Source: Funneliformis mosseae
Lineage: Eukaryota > Glomeromycota > Glomeromycetes > Glomerales > Glomeraceae
Direction: 5' to 3'
NCBI GenBank assembly: GCA_910592005.1
Contig: CAJVPP010001294.1
Location: forward strand, 1 to 21,042
Length of the DNA: 21,042 nt
This document shows positions 1 through 10,005 of this stretch, piece after piece. Under the pieces are notes generated by a model. The model made no database searches, was not told the DNA's origin, and saw only the letters and a list, made by a program, of their open reading frames with translations. Each line of letters starts with the position of its first letter. Positions within the stretch are counted from its first letter, which is position 1. Both the position numbers and the translations under genes were made by a program.

Positions 1-36
1 AATTATATTTGTGTAATGAAATCAGTAATCATCTAC

Positions 37-57
37 TATAACGAATTATTCGTTATA
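37..57. repeat. Perfect 10-bp palindrome (TATAACGAAT / ATTCGTTATA)
   Basis: TATAACGAAT at 37-46 is mirrored by ATTCGTTATA at 48-57 around one central T. It belongs to the cluster of TATAACGAA motifs inside the transposon-like end and may be a subterminal transposase-binding site. Confidence 0.8.
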
Positions 58-95
58 CATTCCGCATAATTCGTTATTGCATTAATGAAGATTCT

Positions 96-137
96 TATAA
101 CGAAGTCCTGATCAGCTAGATCGGCAACTTCGTTATA
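96..137. repeat. 11-bp perfect inverted repeat, 20-nt spacer
   Basis: TATAACGAAGT (96-106) and ACTTCGTTATA (127-137) are exact reverse complements. The spacer itself contains GATC..GATC symmetry. It lies 14 bp inside the inferred element end at 151. Confidence 0.8.
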
Positions 138-227
138 TCGAGGTGTGACTGTATTATTATTTAATATTATTATTATAATTCAAAAAAATCTTTACGAAAT
201 TATTAGATTATTATTAAATTAAAAAAA

Positions 228-1262
228 TTATTTTGTATAATATTTAGCTATTTGAATTAAGATTTTTCTTTCTTCAATAGTATTAACTCTCAAACTAATT
301 AAATCATCATTATCTAATATAAGAATTATATTAACAGTAATTTTCTCTTTTACAAATTTCTCCAAATATTTGTATAACTTTCTTCCCCATGATTATGATC
401 TAAATTATCCAAAAATGTTTCAATAGAAGGTGAAGATGATAATTGAAATATATTATATTGTGAAGGATTATAATAATAACTCATATATATATTAGAAGGA
501 GATGGTGGTAGTGACGATAATAATTATAATAATAGTAATTGCATTTGATATGATGAAAGAATTTGATAAGGATAATTAAAATATATATAAGGATATCTTA
601 AAGGATAGTAACATTGAGTAAAAGGTGAATAAGATTGTGAATTAATTTCTGTAATAGTAGTAGCAGTATTTTTCTTAGTTTTAGCAATAAAAAATGGTAA
701 TGTAGATATAAATTCAATATAGAAATACTGGTAATTTATAAAATAAATATTATTAAAATAAAATTTTATTTTATATTTAAATTTAATTATTTAGTTAGTT
801 AATTATATTACTTATAATATTATTACTTTACATTATTAACTGTGCAGTACTTAGTTGATCATAACTTATTTCAATTATTAAACAAGATACTTAATGTTAA
901 ATATAATGATACTTTTTTCTAATTTTTATAATTACTTCAGCTCTCCTTCTTTTTGATTCATTAAGTTTACTTTTTTTAGTTATTTTAGATTTTTTTGTAA
1001 TAATTGGTTCTTTATTTTCTTCTTCATCACTATAAAATAATATATTTATGATTTATATACAATAAGAATTATAAAATAATTATAATTACTTTTTATTATT
1101 TTTCTTTTTTTTTGATTTTCTTCATTTTTTTTTCTTTTCATTCATTGATACATTTACTAATAATACTTTGTTATCTTTAACTATTTGCTTAATATTATAT
1201 AAAAATTCCTTCTACTATTCATCATCAAATAACTGAATACTTAATTCCCTCGTATTTAAAGC
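228..1262 (-). pseudogene. Decayed SAM-domain gene (lineage-expanded fungal family)
   Basis: Reading minus from 1262 down, fragments appear in order. First is a piece with TRELSIQLFDDE and IKQIVKDNKVLLVNV (about 1262-1110, two stops and a frameshift). Next is a 45-codon Lys/Glu-rich exon-like stretch (1031-897) opening after TTATAG and containing KRRRAEVIIKIRKKY. Then a low-complexity Tyr/Pro/Ser linker runs from about 735 with one stop near 525. The C-terminal piece reads SIETFLDNLDHNHGEESYTN and, after a frameshift near 355, EKITVNIILILDNDDLISL followed by NTIEERKILIQIAKYY, with a stop at 228-230. The last part has the helix layout of a SAM (sterile alpha motif) domain. This layout of basic region, Tyr/Pro linker and C-terminal SAM resembles multi-copy proteins I associate with Rhizophagus. 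The role is unknown and the copy is clearly dead. Confidence 0.6.
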
Positions 1263-1461
1263 TTAATATGAAAGAGTATAATCATTTTTATTTAATTTTG
1301 AAAGATTTAAAATTTTTTATCTGTTTCTCAACATCATAGATAAAATCAAAGTGAGAATTTAATTTTATATTTAACCATTTTTTTGAAAGAAATGAATTAT
1401 CAGCTTTTTAATAAAAAGTTTAAATTTTAAATCAAATCTGCATTTATTATCAAATATCAGA

Positions 1462-1700
1462 ATGATGTTTAGTGAACTTTGTCTTATTAGCGATGGTAAT
1501 AATATTTTTAAAGAAGAGGTTGATGCAGTTGAAGTTAATAATACTTTAAAAGGAAATAATATATTTAAATGATTTTTTTAAAAGAGAAAATAATGAATTT
1601 GATGGTTTATTTGAAGGAAAAGATGATAAATTTGAAGATTTTAAAGGAAATAAAGTTGATGATATTTTTGAAATACATATGTGTTTTTTTGATATTTTAT
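1462..1700 (+). pseudogene. Acidic protein fragment, possibly the N-terminus of a FAR1-like transposase-derived gene
   Basis: A 36-codon frame starts at ATG 1462 (MMFSELCLISDGNN...) and stops at 1570-1572. The neighbouring frame then runs on from about 1568 with an acidic repetitive stretch (EFDGLFEGKDDKFEDFKG...VDDIFEIHM) to a stop at about 1699. The clean hand-over between frames suggests one gene broken by a frameshift. About 40 bp further on (1738-1795) the plus strand reads KVVENRSYN-stop-NADFFIKV, loosely like the ENR..S....CPFFI part of FAR1-type zinc-binding domains. Acidic N-termini followed by FAR1 domains are common in glomeromycotan genes, but the FAR1 call is a weak inference. 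Confidence 0.35.
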
Positions 1701-2039
1701 AAAATTAACTGTAACATTTGATACATAAATAAATAGAAAAAGTAGTTGAAAATCGATCCTACAATTGAAATGCTGATTTTTTCATAAAAGTATTTTTGTT
1801 AACTAATACTATTGCTAATATTATCTGATGAAAACCCATAAGAATAGACAACTTGTATTTTTCTATCATATTTCCTATTATATACTTCAGGTTTTATAGT
1901 TTTATTACAATAACAACTGTTTTTTTGCAATGCAAATATATTTGACATCTATAGCAAGTTACAAACGTATATTTGTTACTGTTACTAATAATACTACTAA
2001 TAGGACTACTCATGAATTATTTTTGTATTATATATATAA

Positions 2040-3433
2040 GGTAAGCAAAATAGTATGATGTAACAGGATGTGAAAATTATAATTAATTTATTATATTACT
2101 GATTGTGTAATTATGTAATCTATAACAATTTTTAATATTTTACAAAAATGATTGATCACACTTTTTGAAAATGACAATAATCAAAAAATTCTAATAAATT
2201 AGATCTTATATATTTAATAAGAATAATAATTTGAATTACAAATTTTAAACAAATATTTTATAATAAAAAAATATAAATTGTAAATTAGTTTTAATAATAA
2301 TAAAAAGTGTAAAAGTATTAATTTAATAAATTTTTTATGAATTAAATGTATTTATACATTATTTTACTTAATTTACTAAAGTTTATAATTATAAAAATAT
2401 AGCATAATTATTAATATATATTTATTACTCACTATAAATGATATCTTTATAATCTTATTTGAAAAATAATATCTATGAAGGATATGAATTTGATAACTTA
2501 ATATCTAAATTAGAATTTAATTATTTTATAAATAAAGCTTATCTAATTTTAAATAATTTGAATTTATTACATAAATCTTTATAGTAATATATTAAAATCA
2601 GATAATTTATTTTTTTTAAAAAAATTCTTTTAACTATAATATATAACTAAAATTTAAAGATATATTTAAAAAAAAATATAATTAATTAAATAGATCAAAT
2701 ATTTTGTTATATCTTTAAATTTTAAAATTTGAAAAAAGTAAAGATTTTTCATTATCAATAAAATAAGATGAATTAGTTGATTAATCTAATATAAAGAAAT
2801 TCTATTACAAAATATTAATTCAAGATAATGACTTTATAGCAGATTATTATTCAAAGCTAAAGAGAAATAATGATATTAGATAAAATATATACTTAAATTA
2901 AATAAATTAATTTTATGATCAAATTTATTAAATAATTAATATTAAAATAACTTATATTTATTTAACTAATTTTCTTTATTTATTATTAATAAGTTATTAA
3001 AAGTTATAATAAAACTATAAAAATTCTTTATAAGTAGCTAAAATAACTTACTTATTTTAAATAAAACTAATTATTATTAAATTTTTTGAATATAAAGTAA
3101 AATATAAAAAAATCAAAATCAATTATATGATTTTTAAAGATTTTATTATTTAACTTATATTATTAATAATTAAAATATTATAAAATAATATTCTAGTTTG
3201 ATCAATGTCAATTTTTTAAAAGAATGATAATTACTAATTAGATAATTTATTTTTTTTGATTAAAGATTCTCTATTATATAAAATGCATATTAATAATTTA
3301 CTAATAAAATCTTTATATAAATTCTTAAAAAATTTCTATTTAAAAATATTAGTAAATTTATATAAGTTAATAAAAAATAGTATTATAAGAATCAAAGAAT
3401 TAAACAATAGTTTAAAAATATATTTATAAAATA
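2040..3433. other. AT-rich non-coding stretch
   Basis: About 1.4 kb of very AT-rich sequence made of short A/T runs with stops in all frames. I see no conserved protein fragment, RNA gene or clear repeat. The adjoining 1800-2040 is also stop-rich apart from the weak FAR1-like hint. Confidence 0.6.
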
Positions 3434-3463
3434 CTAGTTGATCACTCGTTGCTTTGTAACAAG
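3434..3463 (-). repeat. Putative Helitron 3' terminus: hairpin followed by CTAG
   Basis: On minus the sequence reads CTTGTT-ACAAAGC-AACGAG (3463-3445), a 6-bp stem with one T-G pair and a 7-nt loop. Seven bases later comes CTAG (3437-3434), and the next base is T. Helitrons end in CTRR shortly after a small hairpin and insert before T. The position, about 95 bp downstream of the last frame of the Helitron pseudogene on the same strand, supports the call. Confidence 0.65.
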
Positions 3464-4015
3464 ACTATAAAATCCTTAAGTCTAAAGCTCTGTATATAAC
3501 AATCATTTTTAATTTACTAATTATTTAATCAAAGAAAATTCAGGTTAGTATCACTTATAAGAACTCTAATGAAATTTATTTGATAAAATTTATATTTAAT
3601 TTTAATGTTAATTTTGAAAATTTTCATTATATATAACGTTTGATGTGTGAGAATTCAGGTCATTTTTACTCGTAATAACTTTAATGCAGTTATATAAAGT
3701 AACTTTTAATAGGCAATATAAAGCTGACTATGTGAAAAAAACTGATTGTGAAGGTAGATTCCCAGGTGGTTTAATATTTAGTTTTGAGATTTGTTAATTA
3801 TTATAGGGAAAGCAACGTGCACTGGAAATTGTTATCTTTTAAAATAAATGGTAGATTACTTTTAGCAGAAATTAATGTTACAGTCAGTTCTTTAAGATGC
3901 TTATGAGTGGTAAGTAAAGCAATATTTATGGGTGGTAAGTAGAAGGTTTAATTGGATATTTAGACTTAGAAGAGTATCAGTAAATTAACAGTTTATTTAA
4001 TAACTATAACAATAG

Positions 4016-4043
4016 AGTACTGCCTCAGTCGGCGCTCTGTACT
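4016..4043. repeat. GC-rich imperfect hairpin inside the insertion
   Basis: AGTAC (4016-4020) pairs with GTACT (4039-4043), and GCC (4022-4024) with GGC (4031-4033), with a bulge of GCTCT. It is a striking GC-rich patch in otherwise AT-rich DNA and may be a structural part of the inserted element. Confidence 0.4.
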
Positions 4044-4129
4044 ATACAATTATGTTAGAGGGATTAAACTAAACTATTATATAAAACTATAAGTCAGACA
4101 TACTGCTAAGCTAAAGGAAATTGTTCTCT

Positions 4130-4270
4130 ATTTATATAATATAAAAAATATAAAGTTATCGAAGAAATAAATATAATAAATAAAATATATAAAATAAATA
4201 AAATATAATAAATATATGAGATAAATAAGATAAAATAAATAGAAGAAATATATTGTATAAAAGAAATATA
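4130..4270. repeat. A/T-rich microsatellite (AATAAA/TAAAATA-type)
   Basis: Irregular repeats of AAATAAAATA/ATAATAAATA units lie inside the 482-bp insertion. Read on minus they give a spurious Ile/Tyr/Phe-rich open frame, which I do not treat as a gene. Confidence 0.7.
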
Positions 4271-5479
4271 TGCTATAGATGACATAGAAGACATATATAA
4301 TTTCTTAGGGATCGACGTCATCCTTTAGATCATCATCATCTATGTCTTCTTTCATGTAACATTAATGTGATCTAGGATATGAATACACATCTACCATTAT
4401 AAGATCTTATAATGATTTTTGCATCAATCACTTTACTTTAAAACTGACGATAAATTAGTCTAGTTTTATTATAAAATCCTTCTGTAGGGTTTAAATTTTA
4501 TAGAAGTATGATTGGTACTCTACTTTTAACTTTAATTTACTAAGAGAAAATCTCAGAATCCTTAAGGATCTCAAAAATTCAGGAGAATATATTTGAGGTT
4601 TATCAGTATTGCTATTCTTTATTAAATCTACTAAGTTCACACTTGGGTATAGATGAACTTATCAGGAAATCTTTCTATGATAGTATCTAAAATTTTATCA
4701 ATATGAATATTCTTTAGAGTTAAGATAGCTCTACCAAAAAATAATTTGTATTTACAAAATTTTCAACCAAGTTTAGATAGATGAAATTGATTAAATTTAA
4801 TTTTCTTTAGATATTACTATATCTAAAAGAAGTTTAACCATATCTTCTATACCTAAAACTTTCAAATATTTACTATCACTAATTTTTAAAAGGAATTCAG
4901 TGAAATTGATTTGATTTAGGTTATCTTAAATATTAAGAGTTTGACAAAGTCTCATATTAATTATTAACTTCATTATTTTTAAGTTTCTCTATACTGTTGA
5001 TCAATATAGGCTTATTGAAACAATATTAGCATGAGATGCATGTGGAATGATTAGTAGTATTTGACAAAAATCACTATTAAAGATAAAGGTTTTTCTACCA
5101 AATAGTAGAACTACTTGAGTAATATCACAGAATATTTGGTCAATAGCTTCAATTGCAAACTTGTGTATTATCAGAGTCTCATTTTAAATAAAGAGTTTAG
5201 AATTGTTAATTAAACAGCTCTCCTTGCTTCTTTGTGAAATATTATATGTTAAAAATTTAATTGAAATTTTGAACTGAGAATGTGCTGTTCTGCTACCACT
5301 TATCAGAAATACAATAATTCTAGAAGAAGCTATTGTTACTGCAATTTGTTCATATGATCTGACATTTGTGAATAGGATATTATATAGAAAAATTTTACTA
5401 GTTTCACCTAGTCTATTTATAAAGAAACATCTAAGTTACATTCAATTGTAAACATAACATTATCATATATGGTACACTG

Positions 5480-5504
5480 ATCTCTCTCTCTTTCTCTCTC
5501 TCTT
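5480..5504. repeat. CT/GA microsatellite
   Basis: Two blocks of CT dinucleotides are separated by TT. The tract lies within the Helitron pseudogene, just upstream (on minus) of the helicase Walker A remnant, and probably expanded after the gene died. Confidence 0.85.
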
Positions 5505-8451
5505 TGTTTAACAAAGCAACATTTTGAAGAACTTCACCTTCTAATTGTGTAATATATATAATCTTTCTTTTTAGATTAGCTGATTTAAGTCTTTGTTATT
5601 AGTATCTGTTACTTCTTTCTTTAGAAGAGGTATATTCAGAAATCTTTAAATGATTTTCTATTGAATAGAAAATAATATTCTAATTGATTAAAGACATCGC
5701 TTTTAATTGAATCATTTATATTAGTATTATATTAGTATAAAAGATCTTTATATAATGATAATTTATGATTATTTCATAGTATTTTAGATGCTAATAGTTG
5801 ACAAAATAGGAGGATCATTGTGAAAAGATGATGTAGTTATTGTCTAATTTTTAATTTATTTGCCTTACGTAAATATATATCACATTCAGTATTATCTTGA
5901 AGAAGGCTTAGTTGAATACAAGCTTCTTTGAAGGTTGAACACACATATCCACTAACAGTTCTTAGGTCTTCAAAGCTTGTTACACTTTTGAGATAGGTGA
6001 GTAACAATCACAGATAATATCTTTCACCCTCTAATAGCTGTACTATATAAAGCTGTCCAATTGCTAATGTAGAAGTCTTTCGTGGCTTTCATTTATGATA
6101 AGATATATCTCAAATAAAATGAAGTAAAAAATCAACGTATCTATATATACAGGCAGTAGTACTTTTAATATTTTTCTGAAACTAAGCTAATAAAGTAGTT
6201 TTACACGTAATAACATTTTCTATAATGCGTTATAAATTTTCTTCATCTTGATAAGTAATAAGTTATTGATTTAGGAGATGAATAGCAAGTCTTTATATAC
6301 TTAAAGTATAACTATACATTCTGTAGTAAAAAATTTTTTATATACTTTCTGAAGCTAAAATATATCTCGCATTCAAATAGTTTTGATTTCATCAATCAGG
6401 TAAGTCTCAGATGATATTAGTTGATCAGATTGGAAAAGAATAATAGTAACGTAATCATGACCCTTATATACATATTTATATAAGTATTTTACCACTAGTA
6501 TAGAAAGCAAATCTCAACATTGATATGTGCATTATATTTTATGATTAAGTTAACATTATATAACATAATCTATCTATTATCTAATTAAATGTCACCTTTA
6601 GCTTTAATAAAATGCCATTATCTTATCTACAATAAACTGAAAATCCATTATCATTTTCTTGGGTATTTTTTTGAAAGGTCTTAGGATAATTCTTTTAATA
6701 CACACTATCCTTCATACATGATGCATTATATTACACAGACTATGCATTATAGATTTTATTATTATTTTGTATGCAAGAAGATGAACTGCAGAGTCTGAAA
6801 TCTCTGCGAAAATAATAGAATTATAATCAACTGCAGATTGCAGCTTATTTTCTGGTATTAATATCAACAGTATATGAGCATGAGGCAAATCACGTTTCTG
6901 AAATTTTATTATATAAACATATGCAATAACTCTACTAAGACAATTCCTTTTAGTTAAGTTTTTCAATAGCTTCTGTAATTTTTGATGAAAAATGCGAGCT
7001 GTTAAATCTGGTCTATTAGTAACATTCTGATGAGATAATAGTTCTCTGGTTATATTTGGCCACTTAAGATTACATGTAAAGGTTACAAAAAGGTCAGGTT
7101 TTTCAAAGTGAATTACAATAATCATTACATCATAAAACAATTGAAATATTTAACGTAGTCTACCAGCAAATGATAATGGAAGAATTATTTGATGACCAAT
7201 ATTACTACTATTACCTCTAGCATATATTATATCTATAGTATCTTAATACAATTCAGCTTGAAGTATCATTTAATTTTACTTAAGGTAATTTAATTAATTC
7301 TGTTTAATTTTAGCATATTGATCAATGATATATTGTTGATACAAACGACATGCAAATTACAATCAATCACTATCTCTAATTTGCAATCTATAAAAATAAA
7401 ATTGTATAGTGGTTATCCTTTTTCTTTTTACAGCTCCTATAAGAGGTATATTTACATACTAATCATCGTTACCTTTTAAAAATAAAAGCACATAATGAAG
7501 TGAGTCATATGATATATATAGTTCTAATATTTTTTGTAAACCTCTATCATGTAATTTGAGAAGTATATCTCAGTTGGACGGTTTAAGATCATAACCATCA
7601 TCTACCATAATTGCTGATGCTGTAAAAGCATTGTACAATGAGAATCTTTTGTTCAATTATCATAGATTATTATTGAAATATTAGTGGTTACGTTGTCTAA
7701 ATGATATCTCTCATTTGATGAAAATTTTGAATATAAGAGTTTAATTCATATAATATAAATTGTAGGCATTGAAGAATATTCTCATCCAACTCCTGCATGA
7801 TGTTGCATCTATTTGTAGTTTAATAGACAGTATCATAGATGTACAATTAGGCATACATTAGTAATTGATCTTTATCAGGAAGTAAAATTCTAATCTGATA
7901 ATATATTTGATCATGAATTTGAAAATTAAACACACTTTAATCATAAAATTCCTGATCTACTTTAGTGACAAATGATGTACAGGCTAAATTACTATTATAA
8001 GTTCTTATGTTTTTGTAAAATGAATTTGCATAAATTCTGCTGAAGTATATAAATGAAGAAGATATGATAGGAGCTCAAGTAAAGGTGATAAATTAAGTCT
8101 ACTACTAGCATAACACATTGCAAATGTTAGAGAAGCATATGTACTCTTTTTATCCTTTTTAGTAAGCTAAAATTTAGCATCAAATGGATACATGTTTGAT
8201 TTATTCTTTCCAAATCATAACGTATAATACTTTTATTATTATTCATGTGATTGATATTTTATTTTTTCTTATAACAGGCTTGCCTTTCTTTACTAATTCT
8301 TTTTCATCATTATTTTGTAATCTCAATTGATTCTAATGAATTTTGTATAGAAGCCATTTATAATTAGTGATCATTTGACGAAATTACTATGACTTTTACA
8401 TATTTAAGATAAAATGTTACATGATTTTGATACTTGTGTTTCATATATATA

Positions 8452-8477
8452 CAGTCTGTAACATAAATATTCAGAAT
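8452..8477 (+). repeat. Left terminal inverted repeat of the Tc1/mariner element
   Basis: It begins CAGTCTGTAACATAAATATT directly after TA (8450-8451). It matches the inverted right end, including the shared ATAAATAT and CAGAAT cores. Confidence 0.88.
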
Positions 8478-8610
8478 AAAGATAGCGTTACAACATTGTG
8501 ACACTTATTTGTCACCTATTGCAACTTAAATTTTAATAATGTTACAATTTGTTATAACATTGTAATGCTTATTTATCACCTGTTGCAATTAATTGAAATG
8601 CTATCTTTAT
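8476..8610. repeat. Subterminal repeat block: two 40-bp direct repeats framed by an inverted repeat
   Basis: The 40-bp units at 8487-8526 and 8551-8590 match at 33 of 40 positions, and all seven differences are transitions. They are framed by ATAAAGATAGC (8476-8486) and GCTATCTTTAT (8600-8610), which are exact reverse complements. Unit 1 also holds a GTGACA...TGTCAC palindrome. Internal repeated sites near one end of Tc1-like elements are known to bind transposase in some families; that role here is inference. Confidence 0.8.
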
Positions 8611-8792
8611 CCAAAATTTTATCAGTAGCATATAAAAAGTCCCTATACTACCAATTTATGTCTGACTAAAACAAAATCAAAATAGCAATTTTTTAGCTAT
8701 TTATAGATATAAAAATAACACTACAAAAATTTCATGTGATTATTTATCAATAAAAAACTTAATCCATAGCGCCCATTTCAGTTTTTGAAATA

Positions 8793-9776
8793 AGACGTTT
8801 GACTGTAAAGGAATTATAGGTTAAAAATATATGAAACCTTCTGAAATAATTAAAATAACTGGTTATCCAAGCTCTACTGTATATGATATTGTCAACTGAT
8901 TAAAAAAACTGGAGATATTGAGTACTTACCTTATCCTAGTCATCCTCTTGTTCTTATTCTCAATAAACGTTGATATTTTATCATCTCATCTAAGTTAATA
9001 ATACAATATTTTCATCTTTAATGATAACGAAATTGAATAATATTTATTCAAACCTTAATATATCAACTTAGACTGTCTAATGCATTCTTAAAAATAAATT
9101 TAATTATGTAGTTTGTAGGTCATGAGCTGTTTCTCTTCTTAAATAAAATAATATCAAAGTACATCTCTAGTAGGCTTTAAGACATAATCAAAATGATTGG
9201 TTTTATATAATTTTTTAGATGAAAACACTTTTTAAACATTTAGTAATATTCTATTAATACGTTACAAAGCTAGTAGTATATATTCATCATGTCTTATAGT
9301 AAAACATTCATATAAAGTGTATGATTAGGATGCATTTTTTCATTAAGAACTGATTGGGATTAAATTATTTACAGGAAATATGAATTCCGAAAAATATTGT
9401 GAAATTCTTCAATCTCAGCTTGTTCTTAATGTTTACAGTGCTAGTTACGAGATGCTTCTAATAAGATAATACATCAACTTATATAGCAGAATGCATTCAA
9501 TAATTTTTTACGGTAAATAATATTCTAGTGATCGATTAGTTTGCAAACTTCTCAGATTTGAATCTAATTGAGAATTTATGGGCTATTCTTAAACAAAAAG
9601 TAAGGAAAAGGATTAATAATTGGATTAAAAAAAAAGTGCTTAGTGCAGTTGCTTTTCAGGGCATAATTCAGCAGGAATAGGACAGTATTAATCAAAATAT
9701 TTTCTTTAATTTAGCGGATAATATGTCAGGTCAGATTAATAAAGTTATAAAAAAAGGATTTACAATTAATTATTGA
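8793..9776 (+). pseudogene. Tc1/mariner DD34E transposase, broken
   Basis: Fragments in several frames follow the family order. An N-terminal helix-turn-helix region reads MKPSEIIKITGYPSSTVYDI (from 8831), then KKTGDIEYLPYPSHPLVLI. A second DNA-binding part reads LNNIYSNLNIST, then NYVVCRS. The first catalytic Asp remains as a GAT-GAA pair at 9218-9223. Downstream are LFTGNMNSEKYCEILQSQLV, DNTSTYIAE with the second Asp at 9465-9467, and SDLNLIENLWAILKQKVRKR with the Glu codon at 9570-9572. There are exactly 34 residues between the second Asp and the Glu, as in Tc1. The C-terminus reads INKVIKKGFTINY, with the stop at 9774-9776. An active enzyme would cut and paste the element at TA sites. Many stops and frameshifts make this copy inactive. 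Confidence 0.93.
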
Positions 9777-9874
9777 TTTTTTTTATTTTGTTAATCTGTA
9801 TATTATAATCCATGAATAGCATAAATATGGAACTAATAAAATAAGATTTACAATATTTTTATTTGTCATGATAA

Positions 9875-9900
9875 ATTCTGGATATTTATATCACGAATTG
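9875..9900 (-). repeat. Right terminal inverted repeat of the Tc1/mariner element
   Basis: Read on minus it begins CAATTCGTGATATAAATATC and ends CAGAAT, directly followed on plus by TA (9901-9902). Compared with the left end only transitions separate the two. Confidence 0.88.
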
Positions 9901-10005
9901 TAACTATATATTGATTATAATTAAAGCGTCATATGATTTTGACATATATTTATTATATATTATATATATATATTATATTATATTATATTATATAAAGATT
10001 ATAAG

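Larger units (their letters stand above)
1..151 (-). mobile_element. Terminal part of a pogo/Tigger-like DNA transposon, truncated by the window edge
   Basis: Read on minus, the end at 151 starts CAGTCACACCTCGATATAAC and is preceded by TA (152-153), the usual target of Tc1/mariner-pogo elements. Inside lie TATAACGAA motifs in inverted pairs: a perfect 10-bp palindrome at 37-46/48-57 and an 11-bp inverted pair at 96-106/127-137. A CAGT...CCTCG...AACGAA end is what I know from Tigger/pogo-type elements. No transposase is visible, because the rest of the element would lie left of position 1. The family assignment is inference from the end motif alone. Confidence 0.45.
3879..4360. mobile_element. 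482-bp insertion in the Helitron helicase with 8-bp target-site duplication
   Basis: ATTAATGT occurs at 3871-3878 and again at 4361-4368. Removing 3879-4360 and one copy joins the interrupted helicase reading exactly in frame (minus ATC ACA TTA ATT TCT, read ITLIS), as the helicase family predicts. The insert therefore arrived after the Helitron and produced an 8-bp duplication. It contains a GC-rich hairpin (4016-4043), an A/T microsatellite (about 4130-4270) and an inverted pair AGAAGACATA/TATGTCTTCT (4286-4295/4341-4350). I see no clear terminal inverted repeats and no protein. An 8-bp duplication is typical of hAT and some other DNA elements, but SINE-like origin is also possible. Confidence 0.7.
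3529..8357 (-). pseudogene. Helitron Rep/helicase (rolling-circle transposase), heavily mutated
   Basis: A nearly complete Helitron protein can be followed on minus through many stops and frameshifts. It begins MASIQNSLESIEI at 8357. A Cys-containing N-terminal region follows (about 8220-8030, NQTC.H..AKF.LTKKDK...FAMCYAS). Next come KNIRTYNSNLACTS and IHDQIYYQIRILLPDKDQ, then SYDSLHYVLLF and NIPLIGAVKRKR. The Rep domain holds the HUH motif PHAH (6885-6874) and the tyrosine motif KYLYKYVYKGHD (about 6488-6453). The Pif1-type helicase follows: a degraded Walker A (LGETSK, near 5400), then SGSRTAHSQFKIS, then NSDFCQILLIIPHASHANIV, then RLIYRQF...VIDAKII. After an insertion it resumes SNLPFILK, QFPVHVAF and NKSQ, and ends FFSHSQLYIA near 3700-3600. 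The protein would cut, transfer and unwind a single transposon strand. The longest intact frame is 6712-7140. The gene cannot make a working protein. Confidence 0.92.
8452..9900 (+). mobile_element. Tc1/mariner-family transposon, full length (1449 bp), inactive
   Basis: The element runs between 26-bp terminal inverted repeats at 8452-8477 and 9875-9900 (20 of 26 identical, all six differences transitions), both starting with CA. TA dinucleotides flank it at 8450-8451 and 9901-9902, the standard Tc1/mariner target duplication. It carries a broken DD34E transposase on plus and a repeat-rich left subterminal region. It sits about 90 bp upstream of the Helitron start codon, so it may have landed inside the Helitron's 5' region. 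Confidence 0.9.

Noticed and set aside
4106..4321. 71-codon minus frame of Ile/Tyr/Phe/Ser repeats ending NREQFPLA
   Set aside because: It is a translated A/T microsatellite inside the 482-bp insertion. The ending resembles the helicase text RRQFP by chance: the true helicase continuation lies at about 3840-3600.
6712..7140. 142-codon frame as an independent gene
   Set aside because: It is the best-preserved segment of the Helitron Rep domain. Homology continues on both sides through stops and frameshifts.
9950..10000. TATATA run as a promoter
   Set aside because: Simple TA repeat next to a transposon end, with no gene downstream on either strand.
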